DNA of 64,000 bases, taken from contig JALOON010000011.1 in assembly GCA_025454405.1 (NCBI GenBank), positions 1 through 64,000 on the forward strand. The letters are read 5' to 3'. The position numbers and the translations under genes are program-made. Source of the stretch: Oscillatoriaceae cyanobacterium Prado104 (GTDB taxonomy: Bacteria; Cyanobacteriota; Cyanobacteriia; Cyanobacteriales; Microcoleaceae). Each line of letters begins with the position of its first letter. Position 1 is the stretch's first letter. Below the pieces are notes generated by a model that did not search any database, was not told the origin of the DNA, and was given only the letters and a program-made list of their open reading frames with translations. This document shows, piece after piece, positions 25,991-35,400 of the stretch.

Positions 25991-26160
25991 ACTGCAAACC
26001 TTATACCAATTCTCCAAAATAATGCAACAGTAGTTTGTACCGCTAAAGTCTAATTGTATTGGGTACTCACTCGGCATTGTAGCAACCTTTTAGAGAAATG
26101 GAACCTTACTTATCGCGATCGAACCATCGGATACGATCTTACAGAATGCTGATTTGACTT

Positions 26161-27243
26161 TTAGCGGTAGAGTTCTAATTCCGGCAAATGGTGGAGATGA
26201 CCGTTTTGAGAAAAGCGTTCTTTGACAATTCGGCGATAAACAGATTCATAACCATCAACCATTGTTTTCACGCTGAATCGATCGATCGCGTGCTGGCGGC
26301 AATCGTGACGGTTTAATGCTCGCGCGGGTTCGATCGCGGCAACGCATTCTGCAACACTTTCGCACAGAAAACCTGTTTTTCCGTGAGCGATTACTTCTTC
26401 AGTTGAACCCAATTTCATCGCAATTACCGGAGTTCCCGCAGCCATCGACTCAACCATTACCAACCCGAAAGGTTCGCGCCAGGTAATCGGAAATAAAGTA
26501 GCTACCGCACCGCCCATCAGAACGCTTTTTTGAGCGTGGTTGGCTTCCCCCAAAAATTCGATTTGTGTGCCGTCAATGTGGGGTTTGACTTGCGACTCAA
26601 AATATTCGCGATCGACAACATCAACTTTGCCCGCCATCTTTAAATGCCAGCCAGATTTCTTAGCAATTTCTATTGCTAAATGCGCCCCTTTTTCCGGCGA
26701 AATCCTGCCGAGAAAAGCTAAATAAGGAGGCTCATCCGGCTGCGGGTGAAATTTGTAAGTTTCCGGATCGATACCGTTGTAAACTGTGGCAACGCAGTTC
26801 AGATTCAATCTAGCTTCCCGCTGGGAATTAGAAATACTTACATAGGGCTGATTGCGGGCATAGGAATACATTTTTTCGTTATCGCGGGTAAAAACACCGT
26901 GGAGGGTGTGAACAGTCGGCGTTTTTACTAAGTGCGAGTAAGACAAGGCCGCGCAACCGACGTGGGAATGAATGATGTCAAATTCTCCCGCTTTTTCATA
27001 AACTTTACTCAGTTGCAGCATCTCGTAAATCCCGTATTCTTTCACAGTAGAATCGAGACGCAGCGCTCGGGGGTGAACGGATTCTAAAGATGCTAAAGTA
27101 AGAGAATCGCCCGAGGCAAATAAAGTTACTTCATGTCCTCTCCTCACCAATTCGTCAGTTAACAAACTGACAACCAATTCAATTCCTCCGTAAGCTGGGG
27201 GCGGAACTCGTTCTGCTAGTGGGGCAATTTGAGCAATTTTCAT
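26161..27243 (-). CDS. Glycosyltransferase family 4 (GT-B fold)
   Basis: 360 residues. N-terminal MKIAQIAPLAERVPPPAYGGIE with the donor-side glycine loop, FDIIHSHVGCAAL, HTLHGVFTRDNEKM, then the GT4 C-half FLGRISPEKGAHLAIEIAKK near 175 and the E-x7-E motif EPFGLVMVESMAAGTPVIAM near 260. It moves a sugar from a nucleotide donor with retention. The acceptor is unknown; relatives near sucrose, trehalose or surface-glycan genes exist but no such partner is adjacent. Transcribed alone. Confidence 0.9.
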   Translation of the reverse strand: MKIAQIAPLAERVPPPAYGGIELVVSLLTDELVRRGHEVTLFASGDSLTLASLESVHPRALRLDSTVKEYGIYEMLQLSKVYEKAGEFDIIHSHVGCAALSYSHLVKTPTVHTLHGVFTRDNEKMYSYARNQPYVSISNSQREARLNLNCVATVYNGIDPETYKFHPQPDEPPYLAFLGRISPEKGAHLAIEIAKKSGWHLKMAGKVDVVDREYFESQVKPHIDGTQIEFLGEANHAQKSVLMGGAVATLFPITWREPFGLVMVESMAAGTPVIAMKLGSTEEVIAHGKTGFLCESVAECVAAIEPARALNRHDCRQHAIDRFSVKTMVDGYESVYRRIVKERFSQNGHLHHLPELELYR

Positions 27244-27297
27244 TACACACCTTCTATGTTTTTGGAATCCTAAATTTCAACTTTCAACTGCCGCATT

Positions 27298-27425
27298 TGT
27301 AGGGTGCGCGCGCACTGCGCACCTTACTCCCGATTCTTAGGGCTTGTAGGCTTGTAGGGCGCGCACTGCGCGCATTACTAACTTTTCCTACCGGGTTTGT
27401 AAGGTGCGCGCTGCGCGCCCTACTC
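27298..27425. repeat. Three GTAGGGTGCGC palindromic repeats
   Basis: Three diverged copies of TTGTAGGGTGCGCGC..GCGCACCTTACT, the middle one with GCGCGCACTGCGCGC. Same family as 12671-12791. The rest of the 27244-27976 spacer has AGTTGAGAGTTGGTAG-type repeats and no supported gene. Confidence 0.8.
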
Positions 27426-27976
27426 CCGATAGTTAGCATACAAACCCTGTTCGTACAAACAGTGAAATAGCTATCGCACCTTCTGTTTGCGTCTCAGCAA
27501 TTTTGAGGTTAATCGAATTAAATAACATTTTTATAACTAAGTCTATGATACCTTAGAAGGAGATTGAACTTTAACAGTTAGTAATTTTTTCATTCGGTTT
27601 TTAGTTGACAAGACCAATCGCTCGCCTTCCATCGCGCTTGACTTCTGCCAAAAGAGAGACTGAAGGGAGATCGAGCTATTTTTTGCTTTGCACCTTCCCT
27701 AAAAATCTCAATTTGTGTAAAATCATACAGCAGGAATCTAAAAAGTTGAGAGTTGAGAGTTGGTAGGGGCAAAGCGGAGCAACGGGGGGTGCCAAGAGTG
27801 CCCGCTCGAAAGTTCGTAGTTGATAGTTAATAGTCGCTCCTCGATAGTTAGCCGGAGACAGCGATAATTGTCAACTATCTAGGGATTTTAATTTAGCGAT
27901 CGAGACCGCTCGACTACTGGAAGCGAGGGCGAACAGCCATTAATTTTTAGTAATTTTAAGTTGGAAAATATCAAAA

Positions 27977-29419
27977 ATGAGCGTTTATTTTCGCGAAATT
28001 AAACTGCCGCCAGAACCCAGCTATCAACAGCCAGCACAACTAAAAAAAGCTAGCAATTTTCAACTGGCAAGCAAACCAAAAGTACCGGAAGTCAAAGGAC
28101 GATCGCTCCGAACTTTAGCAGAAATTATTGCCGACATCGAGAACGATCGAGCCGATAGTATCGATCGTTTGGAATGGACTTATTGCTTGCGGGCTAAAAC
28201 CGAATGGGATATCAAAAATCCCGACAAAGCAGCCGAAACATCTCAAGCTATTTGGCAAATAGCCCGAAACAATTTACCCCTAAAACAGCAATTGCTGTGG
28301 CGAGTTGCGCTCGATCGCATTCAAAAAGTAGAAAATCCCGCTAGTAACAATTCTGCCCTGCCTCCCGCCCTTGCAGAAGGTTTCGACGAGTTTGCCCGCA
28401 CCGCAACCGCGAGCGATGCTGTACCCATCCAAATTATTAAAATACTGCCCCAAGAGCGATCGGATTACGAGCTAGCAAAACTGAGTTGGCAGTATCTAAA
28501 AACGCCAGCGGAATTGTTAAAAAAAGCTCTATTGCCCGCGAAAGTTTCTATTGTCACTCGCGCTTTACAACACGTTGCCGGAATTTTTGCTAAAAATCAG
28601 GTTTCCGATAAATCAGGCGTAGAATGGCTGCTGCGGTGTTTGCAGGAAATGCCATCACAACAGCAGTTAGCAGCAGTTACAGAATTATTAGTGACAATTT
28701 CAGACGATCCGATTAAAAACTATCGATCGAAATTAGTTGAGTGGCTGCGGGACGAATATTCTCCAAAATTGCAGTTGCTTGAAGGCGCTGCAAAAACATC
28801 TCTAAATCGGTGGATTGGAGCGCTAAACTCCAGTTATTTCCAAAAAACGATCGATTTAGTAGCGAGGATGTTAAAGCTGCCAGATGCAGAAATTAAGGTG
28901 TTAGAAGAAAGGAGAGATTTTTGGGCGAATTACAGCGATCGCATTCAAAAAGTTCGCTTGTTATTGCCCCAGTCGTCTGCAAGTGCGATCGGCTACCAAC
29001 TTCAGTTTGATTTCAGTATTTTACCAGAAGATGGCAGCGAATTAACTGAAGTTTGCATTTTTCAATTTAGTAACTATTGCGCGATCGAATTTTTCCGGGG
29101 AACGAAAGGCGAAGTTAGGTTAATTGCGCGCAGTAAAGAGAACGATCGGCTGCTGTTTGTCAAAAAAGATTTGTCGGTCGATCGCATTAGAAAATTAGGA
29201 GGAGAAGTGCACGATCGGCTGTTTATGTGGCAGAGTTCCTGCGAAAAGTGGCTGAAGCAAAAAGGGATAATTCCCAATGATGGCACGGAATATTTTCAAG
29301 GAATGTCGAAGTATTACGGTAAATACGATGTTACAAATGGCTTGCGCAATCCCGAGCCTCAAGAACAAAAAGAGCGAGATATTTTGGTGAAAAAATGGCT
29401 GAAGGATATGGGAAGTTAG
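27977..29419 (+). CDS. Candidate EH-signature (ZorC-like) protein
   Basis: 480 residues, soluble. Residues ~40-300 are helical and rich in Leu/Ala/Lys repeats; the C-terminal ~170 residues show the features I associate with the EH signature domain: RRDFWANYSDRIQKVRLLLP at 312-331, a beta stretch TEVCIFQFSNYCAIEFF with Glu371, and GGEVHDRLFMWQSS with His412, then LKQKGII. The domain is named for a conserved Glu and His and occurs in ZorC of the Zorya anti-phage system. No zorA, zorB or zorD lies nearby, so this is an orphan. Assignment rests on pattern memory, hence moderate confidence. Confidence 0.5.
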   Translation: MSVYFREIKLPPEPSYQQPAQLKKASNFQLASKPKVPEVKGRSLRTLAEIIADIENDRADSIDRLEWTYCLRAKTEWDIKNPDKAAETSQAIWQIARNNLPLKQQLLWRVALDRIQKVENPASNNSALPPALAEGFDEFARTATASDAVPIQIIKILPQERSDYELAKLSWQYLKTPAELLKKALLPAKVSIVTRALQHVAGIFAKNQVSDKSGVEWLLRCLQEMPSQQQLAAVTELLVTISDDPIKNYRSKLVEWLRDEYSPKLQLLEGAAKTSLNRWIGALNSSYFQKTIDLVARMLKLPDAEIKVLEERRDFWANYSDRIQKVRLLLPQSSASAIGYQLQFDFSILPEDGSELTEVCIFQFSNYCAIEFFRGTKGEVRLIARSKENDRLLFVKKDLSVDRIRKLGGEVHDRLFMWQSSCEKWLKQKGIIPNDGTEYFQGMSKYYGKYDVTNGLRNPEPQEQKERDILVKKWLKDMGS

Positions 29420-29486
29420 GGAGCGGTCGATCGACAATTTACAGCAATCGATAGCTCAATAATCTCCACGCTAACCCACAATTCCG

Positions 29487-29537
29487 CCGGGGCTTGAGCC
29501 TCCCCGTTTCATAGCAAAAGTCCTCTAAAAGAGGACT
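29487..29537. repeat. Double-hairpin repeat, diverged copy
   Basis: Hairpin 1 CGGGGC-TTGA-GC..CCCCG, linker TTTCATAGCAAA, then hairpin 2 AGTCCTCT-AAA-AGAGGACT (29519-29537, perfect 8-bp stem). The order and linker match the copies at 42170-42234 and 50085-50149, but both stems have different bases with pairing kept. Confidence 0.7.
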
Positions 29538-29634
29538 GAAGAGCGCATTTTCTATCAATTTTTTAATGCTGTTTTCAGTCGTTTTAAACTGAGATATTAC
29601 ATCGCGATCGACCAATCCCGATAAACCTGTAGGG

Positions 29635-29900
29635 GTGAAGCATTCGGGCGACAGTTTTTGATTCCCAACCTACCATCTCCTACCCGAATGCTTCACTTCA
29701 CCCAACCCCCACAGATAAGTCACAATTACCAAAGATTTTGCAATTATTTAGGGTTTGCTGAATAAAACTCTCAGCCCCCGAGAGCAAGGGTTTTGAGCCT
29801 TTTGCGATCGAGATCCTTTCGTGGGGCCAGGGCGAAGCATTTGGACATGAAATTGTTGGTTTTGCCTCCGATATTGTCGCCCAAATGCTTCTGACCTACA
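29635..29900. repeat. GAAGCATT palindromes and a transposon-like end
   Basis: Perfect 14-bp arms GTGAAGCATTCGGG (29635-29648) and CCCGAATGCTTCAC (29683-29696). A second related pair, GCGAAGCATTTGG at about 29833 and CCAAATGCTTC at about 29881, follows. Between them AGGGTTTGCTGAATAAA near 29751 resembles the end of the 18201-18502 MITE. No gene is supported in 29420-30001. Confidence 0.7.
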
Positions 29901-30001
29901 AGTAATTCGATACCCAGCCCCCAGGCAAAAGTTACAATTACCCAATATTTGAAAATTATTTACGCGCGATCGTCAATGAATATTTCGCCGTACAATCTCG
30001 A

Positions 30002-31270
30002 TTAATAACTCATTGCTTCAATCTCTTTATTAGCAGCATTTTGAGCCTGCAACATCGCCGATTCCAAGCTTTGCTCGCCCAACAAAGCACTAATAAACTG
30101 ATTGTTAAAATGAGTAAGAATTAACGGCAAATTCTCGTGAGACTGCCAAATTGTCGCGTAAGCTGCCCCGGCAACAAAAGGAGCGTATAAAGAATCGCGA
30201 TCGTACCCCAATTCTAACAAAATAGATTGGCGGCTAGGCAACACCACGCCTTGTTGCGCCCAAGCTTTCATCCCCTCTTTTCCAGTTAAATAAGCAATCA
30301 ATTCCCAAGCCACCGCTTTTTGTTTCGCTTGCTTGTTCATCACGTAGGCAACAGTGTAAGCCATCGTTCCCTTTTTGCCTGCGATTGCCGGCACTTCGGC
30401 TGTACCGAACTCCAGATTGGGAAAGGTTTCTTTTAAGTAAGGAATTGCCCACGGCCCCTCAATTACCATCGCAGCTTTGCCTTGCCCGAACATTTCGCTA
30501 CCCGAGGCTGCGCCCGCGTCGGAAGGTTGACCGGCCGATCGATCTTTTTGGTACAAATCTACAATTAATTGCAATCCTTTTAAACTCTCGGGACTGGCAA
30601 AAGCAGCATAACCGCGATCGTCAATTAATCTACCGCCAAACAGCCCGATCGTAAAATATTGACGCGCCAATTCCGGAGCAATTCCCAAACCGTAGCGTTC
30701 GATTCTGCCATCTCCATTTCGATCTGCACTCAACTTTTTAGCAAATTCCTGCAACTCTTCCCAAGTTTGCGGCGGTTCGATTAATCCGGCTTCCCGAAAC
30801 AACTGTTTGTTGTAGAATAGGGAAAGCGTAGAAAAGTCTTTCGGCAAACCGCAGATTTTCCCACCGTACTTGAAAGCCTCCAGCAATGTTGGTTCAAAAT
30901 CGGTTAGATCGAAATCGCTGCTGATATAATTGTCTAAAGGTTCTAAAACATTGCTCGCCATCATTAAAGGTGCTTCCACCGCATCTAAAAAAAATACATC
31001 AGCAGCAGCATCGCCGATCGACCGAGTTTTCAGAACATCCATGTATCGATCGGCGATCGCTTCGTATTTTACCTTAATATTGGGATGTGTTGCCTCAAAT
31101 TTTTGCAAGACCGCTTCTAGCAGTTTGCCCTCCGCAGGATTGCTCTGCCAACCGCTGAGAGTTACCGTATCAGTTCGCCCAACACTATTGTTAGTGTAAG
31201 TGTTCGTGCAGGCAGCGATTGCAATAATTACCAGCAGCAAAATTAGCCACTTTCCCGCAGATTTTCTCAT
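30002..31270 (-). CDS. ABC sugar transporter solute-binding lipoprotein
   Basis: 422 residues. Signal peptide with lipobox IAAC (Cys21), then a family 1 solute-binding fold (MalE/UgpB): VTLSGWQSNPAEGKLLEAVLQKFEATHPNIKV, DVFFLDAVEAPLMMASNVLEPLD, GLPKDFSTLSLFYNKQLFREAGL, MFGQGKAAMVIEGPWAIPYL and AWELIAYLTGKEGMKAWAQQ. It catches a sugar or polyol outside the membrane for a MalF/MalG-type permease. No permease or ATPase is adjacent; the MalF-like gene at 15761-16681 is the only candidate partner seen. Divergent from the chemotaxis operon. Confidence 0.92.
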   Translation of the reverse strand: MRKSAGKWLILLLVIIAIAACTNTYTNNSVGRTDTVTLSGWQSNPAEGKLLEAVLQKFEATHPNIKVKYEAIADRYMDVLKTRSIGDAAADVFFLDAVEAPLMMASNVLEPLDNYISSDFDLTDFEPTLLEAFKYGGKICGLPKDFSTLSLFYNKQLFREAGLIEPPQTWEELQEFAKKLSADRNGDGRIERYGLGIAPELARQYFTIGLFGGRLIDDRGYAAFASPESLKGLQLIVDLYQKDRSAGQPSDAGAASGSEMFGQGKAAMVIEGPWAIPYLKETFPNLEFGTAEVPAIAGKKGTMAYTVAYVMNKQAKQKAVAWELIAYLTGKEGMKAWAQQGVVLPSRQSILLELGYDRDSLYAPFVAGAAYATIWQSHENLPLILTHFNNQFISALLGEQSLESAMLQAQNAANKEIEAMSY

Positions 31271-31387
31271 AATAAAATATAATTTCTAGTAAAATTTCCT
31301 AACTTACCCAAGACATCCGACCATCCAATACAGTATATTGTACTCAGAATAGCAGTAAATTAGACCTTTACGAACCAGCAAACCGCC

Positions 31388-31753
31388 ATGTCAAAAGTAT
31401 TGGTAGTAGACGACGTACCCAGCGAATTAGAAATCATCTGCCGCATCCTGCAAGATGCGGGAATAGAAGTAATCCGGGCCGGTGACGGCGAAGAAGCGAT
31501 CGCCCGCATCCGAGAAATCCCCCCGGATCTGGTAGTTTTAGACGTAGTAATGCCGCGAATGAACGGATTTGAAGTCATCCGAGAATTGCGGGGCGATCGC
31601 AAAACCGCCCACTTGCCAGTAGTATTTTGCACGCACAAAAACACCGAGATCGATCGAGCTTGGGGAACGGATTTAGGAGCCGATGCTTATATTAGCAAAC
31701 CTTTTGAACCGCACCAATTAGTCAACATCGTGCAGCGCTTGCTTTCAGCATAA
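31388..31753 (+). CDS. CheY/PilH-type single-domain response regulator
   Basis: 121 residues forming only a receiver domain: acidic pocket VVDD (Asp8/Asp9), phospho-acceptor Asp52 in VVLDVVMPRMNGF, Thr/Ser switch in FCTHK and Lys in YISKPF. It takes phosphate from a CheA-type kinase; none is in the window. First gene of a likely operon with the CheW gene (47-base gap) and the giant receptor, which resembles pil-type chemosensory clusters that steer type IV pilus motility in cyanobacteria. Confidence 0.92.
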   Translation: MSKVLVVDDVPSELEIICRILQDAGIEVIRAGDGEEAIARIREIPPDLVVLDVVMPRMNGFEVIRELRGDRKTAHLPVVFCTHKNTEIDRAWGTDLGADAYISKPFEPHQLVNIVQRLLSA

Positions 31754-31800
31754 ATCCTCAATTCCCAATCTAAAATCTCAAATATAAAATCTCAAACCGA

Positions 31801-32301
31801 ATGACATCAATTGCAGGTAGCAGCACGGCAGAGAGAGCGACTACAACCAAACAATTTCTCCTTTTCGGTCAAGGAAACAGTCTTTTTGCGGTAGAATTAG
31901 AAGCAGTACGGGAAGTGCTTTCTTTAAAAGAACAACCCATTTCGCCAGTTCCCAATACCCTGCCATTTTTGCTGGGATTAACCAACTTGCGCGGTGAAAT
32001 CCTAGCAGTAGCCGACTTCGGTAACTTTACAGGCATCAGCCCCGTTGACATCTACCACCATCAGAGTCGCATCTTAGTTGTAGAAGCCCCCGATCCGCGA
32101 GACGTGAGATTGTCGAGAATGCGCATGGGATTAGCCGTTTCCGGCGTCGAAGGAGTTTTACCTCTCAATCCCGATCGCATAGTTTCTGCCATCGATGCCA
32201 GTCCCGAACTCGTCCCTTTTCTCAAAGGTTTGTACAATTGCGAAGGACGCTTGCTCATGATAGTTGATGTAGAAGCGATCGCTCATTCCGAACGCTGGTA
32301 A
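31801..32301 (+). CDS. CheW-like adaptor protein
   Basis: 166 residues with a complete CheW domain: FLLFGQGNSLFAVELEAVREVL, LLGLTNLRGEILAVADFGNF (the NLRG motif), a middle ILVVEAPD...MGLAVSGVEGVLPL and FLKGLYNCEGRLLMIVDVEAI. CheW links chemoreceptors to the CheA kinase. It lies between the receiver gene and the receptor gene; the 187-base gap to the latter is filled with GTTTTGA and AATCTAAA simple repeats. Confidence 0.92.
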   Translation: MTSIAGSSTAERATTTKQFLLFGQGNSLFAVELEAVREVLSLKEQPISPVPNTLPFLLGLTNLRGEILAVADFGNFTGISPVDIYHHQSRILVVEAPDPRDVRLSRMRMGLAVSGVEGVLPLNPDRIVSAIDASPELVPFLKGLYNCEGRLLMIVDVEAIAHSERW

Positions 32302-32488
32302 GTTGATAGTTGTTCGGGAGTTTTGAGTTTTGAGTTTTGAGTTTTGAGTTTTGAGTTGACAGTTAACTAATTACCGATTCGCAATTCTCAATTCTCCATT
32401 ACCAATTACCAATTACCGATCGCTCAATCTAAAATCTAAAATCCCAAATCTAAAATCTAAAATCGATCGCCAAATTATCAATTTTATC

Positions 32489-35400
32489 ATGAAACTTCTG
32501 TATTGTTTGCTTGCGACTACATACACCCTCACTTTACCTGACTTCTCGCAACCGCTAGTTGCGGGGTTAGCTAACAGCATCATTTGTATATGTTACTTTG
32601 GCATAGCCTTGCTGATTAGTTTGGGTTTGTGGCGCAACCGCCAAGCCGGATTCGACACCTTCGCCACAGTTACAGCACTGATATTTTGGAGTTGCGCTTT
32701 CGGCCACAGCGGCCACGCTGCCGAATACTTGGGGCTGCCGCACTCTCCAATTTGGCAAACAGCAGCCGATTGCATCACCGTATTTCCAGCGATCGCCTTT
32801 TTAAGGCTCTCAAACCGCTACGAATTATTAGTAGGTTCCACCCAAATTCTTAACTCTAAAAAAGCAACAGAACAAGCACTCAGCCAAACCACCCAACGAT
32901 TTCAAGCAATCTTCGATCGAGCCTTTCAATTCATCACCCTATTGCAGCCAGACGGCACTTTAATCGAAGCAAATCAAACAGCTCTAGAATTAGGAGATTT
33001 ACAAGCATCTGAAGTGCTGGGGCTGAAATTTTGGCAAGCACCTTGGTGGGCATCATCGACCACCCAGCAGCAGCGAATCAAAGCCAACATCAAACAAGCC
33101 ACAGCAGGCAAATTTGTCCGGGAAGAATACGAAATCACCGGAGCCAACAACCAAATAAGAGTAATTGACTTGTCATTTAAGCCACTGTTCGACGCAGCCG
33201 GAGAAGTATTTCAAATCCTCGCGGAAGGTCGCGACATCACATCGCGCAAACAAACAGAAGCAGCCTATCACCAACTAACCGCAGAACTAGAACAGCGAGT
33301 TAATGAAAGAACCGAGCAGATTTCGCAAGCTAACGCACAATTGCAACAGGAAATTCGCGATCGCACCGCAGCCGAACAAAAATTCAAAGCCTCAGAACAA
33401 TTCCTAAACAACATCCTCAACGCCATCCCCGACCCGATTTACGTCAAAGACGAACAGCACCGATGGTTAACATTAAACGACGCTTTTTGTCAATACATAG
33501 GGCGCAGCAGAGAAGAACTAATCGGCAAATCCTACCGCGACTTTTTGCCCCGACAAGAAGCAGATGCATATCGAGAAAAAGACGAATTAATTTTCTCAAC
33601 AAACAGCAGCAGCGAAACCCAGGAAAGCATTACAGATGCATCGGGAAATACCCGATTTTTCGCAGCTAAAAAATCAACATTTATCAGTGCCAGTGGCAGC
33701 AAAATTCTCGTCTCCGCCATCCGAGAAATCACCCAGCGAGTGCGCGTAGAAGAACAACTGCGACATACCCTCACACAAGTCGAAGACTCCCAAAACCTGC
33801 TGCGCGCGGTAATTGACGCCACCCCAGACCTGATCTTCGTCAAAGACCAAAACTTTCGGTACACCCTAGTCAACACAGGCTTCACCACTGCCTTTGGCAA
33901 AACCGCAGCAGAAATCATCGGCAAAGACGACGTAGAAATCGGCATACCCCCAGAACAGATTTTTGGCACCCTCCACACACAGTCCGGCCGCCCGCGACCG
34001 GGATTCCGAGCCGACGACGCAGCCGCCCTGGGCGGTCAAGTCATCCACAACCCCAACGATACCGCCAACTTAGCAGACGGCAAAGAACACACTTTTGACA
34101 CCCAGAAATCGCCCCTCAAAGACGCAACAGGAAACATTATCGGACTCCTCGGTTTCTGTCGCGACATTACAGAACGCCGCGCATCCGAACAGCAGCTACT
34201 GCGGCTCAAAGCCATCCTCGAAGCTACAACCGATTGGGTAGGCATGGCCGACTCCCAACAGCGCAGCATCTATCTCAACCGCGCGGCCAGACAAATGTTG
34301 AGAGTTGGCGAAAACTCCGATTTAGCTGGAATCAGCATTTCCGACGTGACATCTCCCAAAAGTATCGACACTATAACCAATGTCGGCATCCCGGCAGCTT
34401 GTCGCGATGGAGTGTGGAGCGGCGAGACAATTTGGCAGACTTTAGATGGCGAAGAAATACCAGTTTCTCAAGTAATTATTGCCCACAAATCCGACAACGG
34501 AGAAGTTGAATTCCTATCAACGATCGCCCGCAATATTACCAGCCGCAAGCGCACGGAACAAGCCTTGCGCCAAAACTTGCAAATGCTCGACCTCGCCAGC
34601 GATGCTTTAATTATTCGATCGGTAGATGGCACGATCGATTTCTGGAACCAAGGCGCTGAAAAAATGTACGGTTGGACGAAGCAAGAAGCTGTGGGCAAAT
34701 GCACTCACACTCTATTTACCACCACTTTTCCCCAACCTTTAGAAACAATAATGGCATTGTTAGAAGAGCGGGATTATTGGGAAGGAGAACTGATTCACAC
34801 CACCAATTACAACACCACAATTACTGTATTCAGCCGCTGGACGTTGCAGCGTGACGAACGGGGCAACCCCAAGGCAATTTTAGAAACCAACAATGACATT
34901 ACAGCGCGCAAGCAAGCAGAAATCGAAAACCAAAGATTGATCTCGATCGTCGAAAGCACCTCGGATTTTATCGGGATGTCAACGATGGAAGGTGAGGCAT
35001 TTTACGTGAACTCTGCCGGCATGAAGCTAGTGGGAATTCAAAGTATCCAAGACGCCAAATCCCTGAGCGTGCTGGAATATTTAATGCCAGAAGACATCGA
35101 GCAATTTACAGAAGAAATTATCCCCGCAGTTCGGGAAAGCGGCTCTTGGCAGGGCGAGTTTCGGTTCAAGCATTTTGTCACCGGTGAGTCCATTCCTGTT
35201 GACTACAGCGTATTTACAGTCAAACACCCAGAAACCAACGAGCCGATAGGTTTGGCAGCAGTTAGCCGCGACATCAGAGAGCGCAAACGAGGAGAACAGT
35301 TACTGCGCGATCGCGAACGACTGTTCCGAGCGATTTTCGACCAATCTTTCCAATTCATCGGCCTGTTAAAACCCGACGGCACCGTTTTGCAAGCCAACCA

